A DNA stretch of 7,909 nucleotides, from positions 1-7,909 of the forward strand of contig DATAWZ010000154.1 of the NCBI GenBank assembly GCA_036266975.1, read 5' to 3'. Under the pieces are notes generated by a model. That model made no database searches. It had not been told where the DNA came from and saw only the letters and a program-made list of their open reading frames with translations. Source of the DNA: DATAWZ01 sp036266975. GTDB lineage: Bacteria > Actinomycetota > Thermoleophilia > Solirubrobacterales > Solirubrobacteraceae. Below are positions 1 through 5,976 of the stretch, piece after piece. The translations under genes were made by a program, and so were the position numbers. How positions within the stretch are numbered: position 1 is the stretch's first letter; the number at the start of each line of letters is the position of its first letter.

Positions 1-1437
<1,437 letters not shown>

Positions 1438-1536
1438 CGCGGGTCGACTGACTGTTGGGGCCCGACTGGCACCCTCAGGAGCGTACCACGGGCCCACGCC
1501 GCTCCCGCCCGGCTCCCCCGGCGGGTCAGGCCGCGT
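1438..1536 (-). promoter_or_regulatory. Spacer between tilS-hprT and ftsH, with hairpin and weak -10 candidate
   Basis: This 99-bp gap is the only sizeable break in the minus-strand cluster. A GC-rich stem-loop (CCCGCC at 1504-1509 pairing with GGCGGG at 1520-1525, 10-nt loop) follows the hprT stop. It has no T tract, so it would be a poor intrinsic terminator but could stabilise the upstream mRNA 3' end. A TANNNT box (TACGCT on the minus strand, 1485 to 1480) would give ftsH its own transcript with a leader of about 36 nt, but no -35 element is recognisable. In Bacillus subtilis the TilS and HprT proteins are reported to act together as an activator at the ftsH promoter; whether anything similar happens here is inference. 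Confidence 0.3.
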
Positions 1537-3045
1537 TCACGTGGCCAGCGCGGCGACGTAGGGCAGGTTGCGGTAGCGCTCGGCGTGGTCCAGCCCGTAG
1601 CCGATGGCGAAGCGATCGGCGATCTCGAAGCCCACGTAGCGGGCCTTGAGCTCGACCTTGCGACGGGCCGGCTTGGTCAGCAGCGCGCACACCTCCAGCG
1701 ACTTGGGGTTGCGCGAGCCGAGGTTGCGCAAGAGATATTGCAGCGTCAGGCCCGAATCGACGATGTCCTCGACGATCAGCACGTCGCGACCCTCGATGAC
1801 CACGTCGAGGTCCTTGAGGATCCGCACCACGCCCGAGGAGTCCGTGGCCGAACCGTAGGAGGCGACGGCCATGAAGTCGACCTCGACGGGGACGTCGATG
1901 TGGCGCATCAGGTCCGAGAGGAAGAACACCGCGCCCTTGAGCACGCCGACGAGCAGCAGCGAGCGCCCGGGCGAGGTGGGCAGGGTCCGATAGTCGTGCG
2001 AGATCTCCTGCGCCATCTCTCGCACGCGCGCCTGCAGGGTCGAGGCCGACACGAGGATCTCGCCGATCGCGGGGTCGCTGTGCGGCTCGGGCATCTCGGG
2101 CGCGGCAGTGTAGTGGAGAGTCCGCATCGACAGCCGTCCCCGCGCAATCTCGGCCCGTACGCCGTCGCCGACGTCGAGCGCGGCCGGGCCGCCCCGCGCG
2201 CCAAGCGCGAGCAGTTCGGCCAGGCGCCGCCCCACGCCGCCGGCCGGGTGCCCGGCGGCCGCGTCGGCCAGGCGCACGAGCACCAGGCGCGCGAGCGCCG
2301 CGGGCAGCGCGGCGAGCGTCTCGACCTCGACGTCCTCGTGCCCGTCGAGGACCTGCTCGACGAGCTCGTCGAGCACGTGCGCCTCGGCGCGCAGCGTCGC
2401 CGCGGCGGCGATCACGTTGGCCTCGGCCGCCGGGTGCACGGCCCGCAGCGCGGGCAGCAGCGCCCGGCGCACGCGGGTGCGCGCGTAACGGTCGGACTCG
2501 TTGCCGGAGTCCTCGCGCCAGGTCAGGCCCCGGGCGCGGCAGTGCTCGGCGGTCTGCTCGCGGGTGACCTCGAGCAGGGGGCGCACGCGCGCGTCGCCGC
2601 GCGCCTGCATTCCCAGCAGCGCGCGCCGGCTGGGCGAGGCCGCCAGCCGGTAGAGGATCGTCTCGGCCTGGTCGCTGGCGGTATGCCCGACGGCGACGAG
2701 CGCCCCGGCGGCGCGGCGGCGCCGTTCGGCCTCGCCGTAGCGCAGCGCGCGCGCCCACGCCTGCACGTTGCCGCTCGGCCCCGGCGGCGCGCGCACGACC
2801 TCGAGCTCGACCCCGAGCCGCTCGGCCAGCGCACGGCAGTGCGCCTCGTCGCCGTCGGACTCGGCGCCGCGCAGGCCGTAGTTGACGTGCAGCACGCTGA
2901 CCCGCCCGCGGCCGCAGAGCGTGACCGCCACGTCGAGCAGGCAGGTCGAGTCCCGCCCGCCCGAGCAGAGCACGAGCACGGGCTCCGCGCCCACGAGCAG
3001 CCCGCTCGCGTGCGCGGCCCTCAGCGCCGCCGTGCGCTCGGACAC
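1537..3045 (-). CDS. tilS-hprT: TilS-HprT fusion: tRNA(Ile)-lysidine synthetase / hypoxanthine-guanine phosphoribosyltransferase
   Basis: One ORF of 502 residues encodes two enzymes with no stop between them. Residues 1 to about 306 are TilS, which converts C34 of the AUA-reading tRNA-Ile to lysidine. They show the PP-loop SGGRDS (28-33), GHTASDQAET (120-129) and EDSGNESDRYARTRVR (178-193). Its length fits short actinobacterial TilS proteins lacking the long C-terminal domain. Residues about 318-502 are a full-length HprT (185 aa), which makes IMP or GMP from the base and PRPP. They show LKGA in the pyrophosphate loop and the PRPP-binding VLIVEDIVDSGLTL (422-435). The GTG start at 3045 is 8 nt after GGGGAG and 5 nt after the cyclase stop, so translation is probably coupled. 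Two in-frame ATGs (Met307 at 2127, Met318 at 2094) could also give free HprT. In TilS the usual paired Asp is Ser-Asp (124-125), and the usual RGSG stretch is replaced (AASPSRRALLGM, 135-146). Confidence 0.93.
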   Translation of the reverse strand: MSERTAALRAAHASGLLVGAEPVLVLCSGGRDSTCLLDVAVTLCGRGRVSVLHVNYGLRGAESDGDEAHCRALAERLGVELEVVRAPPGPSGNVQAWARALRYGEAERRRRAAGALVAVGHTASDQAETILYRLAASPSRRALLGMQARGDARVRPLLEVTREQTAEHCRARGLTWREDSGNESDRYARTRVRRALLPALRAVHPAAEANVIAAAATLRAEAHVLDELVEQVLDGHEDVEVETLAALPAALARLVLVRLADAAAGHPAGGVGRRLAELLALGARGGPAALDVGDGVRAEIARGRLSMRTLHYTAAPEMPEPHSDPAIGEILVSASTLQARVREMAQEISHDYRTLPTSPGRSLLLVGVLKGAVFFLSDLMRHIDVPVEVDFMAVASYGSATDSSGVVRILKDLDVVIEGRDVLIVEDIVDSGLTLQYLLRNLGSRNPKSLEVCALLTKPARRKVELKARYVGFEIADRFAIGYGLDHAERYRNLPYVAALAT

Positions 3046-3050
3046 GCGCG

Positions 3051-4232
3051 CTACTCCCCGAGCGGCGAGGCGATGAACAGCTCGGTCGGCTCGGTGAAGC
3101 CCTTCAGGCGCACCTCGCCGATGCGCTCGAAGCGCACCTCGCGCGTGGAATCGACCACCGGGCGGGTGACGATCACCTCGCCGCCGGAGGCGCGCGCGAC
3201 GACCCGGGCCGCCTTGTTGACCTCGCGGCCGTAGTAGTCGCCGTCGCGGTAGAGCGTCTCGCCGTAGTGCACGCCGATGCGCGGTGCGGCCTCGGCGTCG
3301 GCGAACAGCTGCTGGAAGCCGACCGCCCAGGCGCTCAGCGCGGCGGGGTCCGAGCCCACGATCATCACCTCGTCGCCGAGCGTCTTGATCACACGGGCGT
3401 CCTCGGGCAGCGTGTGCTCGACCGCCTCCACGAAGCGCTCGACCGTGCTCACCGCCTCCTCGTCGCCCTGCTCCTCGGTCAGGCGCGTGTAGCCGGCGAG
3501 ATCGGCGAAGGCGATGACCACCCGCAGCCGGCCGAGGTCGAGCACGTCGTCGTCGAAGTCGGCCTCCATGTGACCGATCACGTCCTGCTCGACGAAGTGA
3601 CGCAGGAAGCGTTGGTGGCCGTAGTTCATGAACGGCGAGGCGAAGGGCAGCAGCTCGCGCGCGAGCGACTGCATCTCCTCGGCGATCTCCAGGCCCGGCA
3701 CCCCCTCGCGCATGAGCGGCTCGTGGACGTAGAGGTGAAACAGCCGCACCTCGGCGTCGGCGATCTGGGCCAGCGCCTGACCGTAGACGCGCACGAGCTG
3801 CAGGAACGCGACGAGCGGAAAGCCGGCGGCGAGGATCGCGCTCCCGTAACCGAGGATCCGCAGGTCCTCGTCGTCGATGCGGTCCAGGCCCGCCGTCGGG
3901 AACCCGAGCGTGGTGTAGAAGCGCTCGATCAGCGAGGGTTCCAGGCCGGTCTGCGCCGCGGCGTCCTGCAGCGTGTGCACGCGCCCCTCGCCGATCGGGA
4001 ACAGATCCTCCAGGTACCCGAAGGCGAGCCGCCCGCTCTCGTCGGCGGCGCGGATCTCCGCGAGCGTGTGCCCCCGTGCGCGCAGGCGCGCGATCATCCG
4101 TACGTGCGAGGCCGCCGCCGCGGTCCACTCGCCCCGGTACTCGGGGATCAGCCCGTCGCGCGCCCAGCGGCGCACCGTGCCGGGCGACACGCCGGCCTGC
4201 TCGGCGACCTCCTTGAGTGATCGCGCGCTCAA
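3051..4232 (-). CDS. MerR-type HTH / class III adenylate cyclase
   Basis: This 393-residue cytoplasmic protein has three parts. Residues 1-65 are a MerR-like winged helix (SLKEVAEQAGVSPGTVRRW at 5-23). Residues about 85-180 resemble the autoinhibitory regulatory domain of mycobacterial cyclases such as Rv1264, where it senses pH. Residues about 238-390 are a class III catalytic domain. Catalytic residues are present: metal-binding Asp243 (FADLAGYT) and Asp287 (KTLGDE), plus Asn339 and Arg343 (VNKAAR) for the transition state. Lys283 and Asp332 (GDYYG) are the adenine-recognising pair, so ATP to cAMP is expected rather than GTP. No membrane segment is seen. The TTG at 4232 is the only start that keeps the HTH intact: an in-frame TAA lies two codons upstream, and the next GTG (residue 15) would cut the HTH. 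The start overlaps the stop of a small upstream ORF (TTGA). The gene leads into tilS-hprT with 5 bp between. Its DNA target is unknown. Confidence 0.92.
   Translation of the reverse strand: MSARSLKEVAEQAGVSPGTVRRWARDGLIPEYRGEWTAAAASHVRMIARLRARGHTLAEIRAADESGRLAFGYLEDLFPIGEGRVHTLQDAAAQTGLEPSLIERFYTTLGFPTAGLDRIDDEDLRILGYGSAILAAGFPLVAFLQLVRVYGQALAQIADAEVRLFHLYVHEPLMREGVPGLEIAEEMQSLARELLPFASPFMNYGHQRFLRHFVEQDVIGHMEADFDDDVLDLGRLRVVIAFADLAGYTRLTEEQGDEEAVSTVERFVEAVEHTLPEDARVIKTLGDEVMIVGSDPAALSAWAVGFQQLFADAEAAPRIGVHYGETLYRDGDYYGREVNKAARVVARASGGEVIVTRPVVDSTREVRFERIGEVRLKGFTEPTELFIASPLGE
3054..3059 (-). promoter_or_regulatory. Shine-Dalgarno of tilS-hprT
   Basis: GGGGAG on the minus strand lies 8 nt before the GTG at 3045 and inside the last codons of the cyclase gene. 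It decides the GTG start; the same frame is open far upstream, to 4344, because of the GC bias. Confidence 0.6.
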
Positions 4233-4390
4233 CGGTTATCCGACGGCGGGTCTGCTCCTGACGGGGCAGGCCCGCCGTCTGCGGGCGATTCGGCCCGCTG
4301 CGTCGGCCCGCGGCGCTCGTCTGAAGACCGGCGGCGCCTCGCAAGCGGCGAGCCGCTCACTCTCAGGCCGGGTGCCATCTTCTCGAGCAT
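4229..4390 (-). CDS. Possible 53-residue leader ORF coupled to the cyclase gene
   Basis: An ATG at 4390 is preceded by a good Shine-Dalgarno sequence (GAGGAG at 4401-4396, 5-nt spacing). It opens 53 codons whose TGA overlaps the TTG start of the cyclase as TTGA. The peptide starts MLEKMAPGLRVSG and is then rich in Arg, Pro, Ser and Gly; it has no recognisable domain, signal peptide or membrane segment. About three quarters of its third codon positions are G or C, lower than in the flanking genes, so it may be non-conserved. The cyclase start has no convincing ribosome site of its own, which fits translational coupling. The alternative is that this is merely an open stretch inside the cyclase leader. 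One promoter candidate (TTGACA at 4413-4418) would start transcription downstream of this ATG and rule the ORF out. Confidence 0.35.
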   Translation of the reverse strand: MLEKMAPGLRVSGSPLARRRRSSDERRGPTQRAESPADGGPAPSGADPPSDNR

Positions 4391-4418
4391 CTGTACTCCT
4401 CGCGGCATCGTTTGTCAA
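4390..4418 (-). promoter_or_regulatory. Candidate promoter with perfect TTGACA box
   Basis: On the minus strand TTGACA (4418 to 4413) is followed after 17 nt by TACAGA (4395 to 4390). The -35 match is perfect but the -10 lacks the final T, and it overlaps the leader ORF's ribosome site and start. If used, transcription would begin near 4383, giving the cyclase a leader of about 150 nt and excluding the leader ORF. This competes with the TAGACT candidate further upstream. Confidence 0.3.
4396..4401 (-). promoter_or_regulatory. Shine-Dalgarno of the possible leader ORF
   Basis: GAGGAG on the minus strand, 5 nt before the ATG at 4390. It is the strongest ribosome site upstream of the cyclase gene and the main reason to take the 53-codon ORF seriously. 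Confidence 0.4.
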
Positions 4419-4471
4419 CGCCGCCGGGCCCGCGCACGGACGCCCCCGGCCCTCCGGCGCACTGGCCCGGC

Positions 4472-4477
4472 AGTCTA
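4472..4477 (-). promoter_or_regulatory. Candidate -10 box (TAGACT) for the cyclase-tilS-hprT cluster
   Basis: TAGACT on the minus strand fits the actinobacterial TANNNT pattern and sits in the one AT-rich patch of the divergent region. It would start transcription near 4465, leaving about 75 nt before the leader ORF. No good -35 is visible. Confidence 0.35.
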
Positions 4478-4483
4478 AATAAC

Positions 4484-4489
4484 TAGGCT
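4484..4489 (+). promoter_or_regulatory. Candidate -10 box (TAGGCT) of the phosphorylase gene, near-leaderless
   Basis: TAGGCT ends 10 nt before the GTG at 4500. A start site 6-8 nt beyond the box would leave only 2-4 nt of leader, in keeping with the absence of any purine-rich ribosome site (the sequence before GTG is pyrimidine-rich). The same hexamer occurs upstream of the gene at 5747. Confidence 0.45.
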
Positions 4490-4499
4490 CGCCCCTTCC

Positions 4500-5210
4500 G
4501 TGACCGACCCGGCGACGATCCACCTGCGCCCCGAGACCGACCTGGCCGAGCGGGTCCTGCTCCCCGGCGATCCCGCCCGCGCGCTGCAGATCGCCCAGTC
4601 GCTGCTCGAGCGGCCGCTGATGTTCAACCACCACCGCGGCCTGTGGGGGTACACCGGGCTGGCCCCCGACGGCGAGCCGCTCACCGTCCAGAGCACGGGC
4701 ATGGGCGGTCCGAGCGCCGCGATCGTCCTGCACGAGCTGATCGAGCTCGGGGTCCGTCGCGCGGTGCGGGTGGGCAGCTGCGGCGCGCTCGCGCCGGGGC
4801 TGACGCTCGGCGAGCTGATCCTCGCCGGCCGGGCGATCGCCGCCGACGGCACGAGCCGCGCCTTGGGCGCTCACGAGCACGCGAGCGCCGATAGGCCGCT
4901 CACCCAGGCGCTCGCCGACGCGGCCGGCGTGCGCGCGGCGACGGTGGCGAGCACCGACCTGTTCTACGAGCCCGACGCCTCGCGCGAGTCGGCCTGGCGC
5001 GCGGCCGGCGCGGTCGCGGTGGAGATGGAGGCCGCGGCGCTGTTCACCGTCGGCGCGCGACGCGGCGTGCCCGTCGCCTGCCTGCTCGCGGTCTCCGACC
5101 TGGTGGGCGACGAGCACCGCGCGCGCATCGACGACGAGTCGCTCACCCGCGCCGGCCAGCGCATGGGCGCGATCGCCGCCACCGCGCTGGCCTCGCTCGC
5201 GCGGCGCTGA
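4500..5210 (+). CDS. Purine-nucleoside phosphorylase (PNP/UDP phosphorylase family, DeoD-like)
   Basis: The 236-residue product belongs to the nucleoside phosphorylase family 1, which cleaves nucleosides with phosphate to free base and (deoxy)ribose-1-phosphate. The phosphate site is seen in LLPGDPAR (20-27), Arg46 (HHRG), and RVGSCGA (90-96), the last including Arg90 and Ser93. STGMGG is at 65-70. The nucleoside site shows STDLFYEPD (151-159), VEMEAA (174-179), with the ribose-binding Met-Glu, and Asp200 in VSDLV, the usual base-protonating acid. The order resembles E. coli DeoD (ADLFYSPD, VEMEAA, SDH) and lacks the Gln-x-Arg pair of uridine phosphorylase, so a purine substrate is favoured but not certain. 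Length is near the DeoD norm. The GTG at 4500 is the natural start, with no Shine-Dalgarno sequence and a probable near-leaderless mRNA. It is transcribed divergently from the cluster encoding HprT, which uses the purine base it would release. Confidence 0.88.
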   Translation: MTDPATIHLRPETDLAERVLLPGDPARALQIAQSLLERPLMFNHHRGLWGYTGLAPDGEPLTVQSTGMGGPSAAIVLHELIELGVRRAVRVGSCGALAPGLTLGELILAGRAIAADGTSRALGAHEHASADRPLTQALADAAGVRAATVASTDLFYEPDASRESAWRAAGAVAVEMEAAALFTVGARRGVPVACLLAVSDLVGDEHRARIDDESLTRAGQRMGAIAATALASLARR

Positions 5211-5213
5211 GGA

Positions 5214-5230
5214 GACCGGTCGCGCCGGTC
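5214..5230. terminator. GC hairpin between convergent genes
   Basis: GACCGG (5214-5219) pairs perfectly with CCGGTC (5225-5230) around a 5-nt loop. It sits between the phosphorylase stop and the opposing gene and overlaps the last two bases of that gene's stop codon. It could act in both directions. There is no U tract, as is common in GC-rich actinobacteria, so termination strength is uncertain. Confidence 0.45.
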
Positions 5231-5747
5231 AGCTCGCGGCGGCGCTGCCGCGCCGGCGGCGGGCCGGCGGCGCGGGCTCGTCGACCTGCAGACGCTCCTG
5301 CGACGGCGACACCGGAGCGCCGCCGCCGGGCAGACGCTCGGAGAGCTCGGACAGCGTGCGCCCGAGCGCGGCCAGCTGCGTCTCGATCGCGGCCAGGCGC
5401 GGCTCGAGGCTCGCCGCCTCGCCGGCGGGCACCGAGGAGTTCGCCGTGCTGACGATGCGGGTGACCGCGCGGTCGACGCGCTCGACGGCATCCTCGATCC
5501 CCTCCAGGCGCTGCGAGACCGACCGCAGCCGGCGGGTGAGGCGCTCCAGGTCGGAGGCCGAGGGGATGTTCAGCGCGCCCATCGCCACCTCCTGGGCGGC
5601 GGCGGCGCGCTCGCGCGCGTCGAAGGCGCTGCGGATCGCCCCGTGGATCAACGGGTTGTCGATCAGATCCTGCGCGAGCTTGCCCAGCGCGTCCTCGGCG
5701 CCCGAGGTCAGCCGCCCGCGCAGTCCGCGGTCACGTTCATCGGCCAT
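5229..5747 (-). CDS. Phasin-like coiled-coil protein
   Basis: This gives a 172-residue, mostly helical, charged protein without signal peptide or membrane segment. The segment ALNIPSASDLERLTRRL (58-74) and the heptad-like helix to about residue 98 resemble phasins and PHA-granule-associated proteins, in which a Leu-Asn-Ile/Val-Pro-Thr/Ser turn precedes a long coiled coil. A second probable coiled coil spans about 112-138. The tail is Pro- and Ala-rich with a basic cluster RRRR (163-166), which could contact nucleic acid or a granule surface. No polyhydroxyalkanoate synthase gene lies in the window to support the granule role, so this call is by resemblance only. The ATG at 5747 has no ribosome site but sits 7 nt after a TAGGCT -10 box, so the mRNA is probably leaderless. 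The gene converges on the phosphorylase gene. Confidence 0.6.
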   Translation of the reverse strand: MADERDRGLRGRLTSGAEDALGKLAQDLIDNPLIHGAIRSAFDARERAAAAQEVAMGALNIPSASDLERLTRRLRSVSQRLEGIEDAVERVDRAVTRIVSTANSSVPAGEAASLEPRLAAIETQLAALGRTLSELSERLPGGGAPVSPSQERLQVDEPAPPARRRRGSAAAS

Positions 5748-5754
5748 CGCGCAC

Positions 5755-5760
5755 AGCCTA
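5755..5760 (-). promoter_or_regulatory. Candidate -10 box (TAGGCT) of a leaderless transcript
   Basis: On the minus strand TAGGCT is separated by exactly 7 nt from the ATG at 5747, the spacing expected when transcription begins at or next to the start codon. No Shine-Dalgarno sequence is present. No clear -35 box is seen. Confidence 0.5.
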
Positions 5761-5861
5761 GAGGACGGCGAACGACCACCCCCGCAGGCCCATCGGCGCC
5801 GCCTTGAGCCTGGTTATCGAGACAACAGCGGTCAGATTTGCCCCGATCGAGCCATGTGTCT

Positions 5862-5883
5862 CCCCCCTTTGAGCAGTTGGGGG
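5862..5883. other. C-tract/G-tract hairpin in the divergent intergenic region
   Basis: Six C residues (5862-5867) face five G residues (5879-5883) across an 11-nt loop, giving a 5-bp stem just upstream of the -35 box for the transglycosylase gene. No gene reads into it from either side, so it is not an obvious terminator. It could be a protein-binding dyad or simply a chance pairing. The rest of the 229-bp stretch (5748-5976) is comparatively AT-rich for this window, and I recognise no known RNA motif in it. Confidence 0.25.
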
Positions 5884-5912
5884 TTGTTTCAGGCCGGCGC
5901 ACCCATTAGGTT
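5884..5912 (+). promoter_or_regulatory. Candidate promoter of the secreted transglycosylase gene
   Basis: TTGTTT (5884-5889), a 17-nt spacer and TAGGTT (5907-5912) form a plausible -35/-10 pair. The -10 differs by one base from the TAGGCT boxes at 4484 and 5755. Transcription would begin near 5919, leaving a leader of about 40-70 nt depending on the true start codon. Confidence 0.45.
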
Positions 5913-5976
5913 GTCCGCGCTCGGCGGGCTTGCCGTGGTGGGATGCCCGTTTCCGGGAGGGATGAGGCGAGAAAGG

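Noticed and set aside
3267..4220. 317-residue plus-strand frame opposite the cyclase gene
   Set aside because: It mirrors the cyclase gene, with low-complexity composition and no motif. The minus strand carries the complete class III cyclase signature.
3046..4344. N-terminal extension of the tilS-hprT frame up to 4344 (935 residues in total)
   Set aside because: The extension is the out-of-frame reading of the cyclase gene. A Shine-Dalgarno sequence and GTG at 3045 give a normal TilS N-terminus.
4236..5117. 293-residue minus-strand frame opposite the phosphorylase
   Set aside because: It is antisense to a gene with clear phosphorylase motifs and shows only repetitive Arg/Ala/Gly sequence.
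5761..5976. c-di-AMP (ydaO/yuaA) riboswitch upstream of the cell-wall hydrolase gene
   Set aside because: It is expected by analogy with rpf-type genes, but I could not find the conserved core (a GGGG-ACCCA-like stretch, a GGGGUGAAUC-like stretch, and the CCGACAGCUAAC-like segment). The bases AGGGTGAAC at 5974-5982 alone are too short to count.
5761..5976. c-di-GMP class I (GEMM) riboswitch
   Set aside because: The conserved GCAAA-type core and tetraloop-receptor features are absent.
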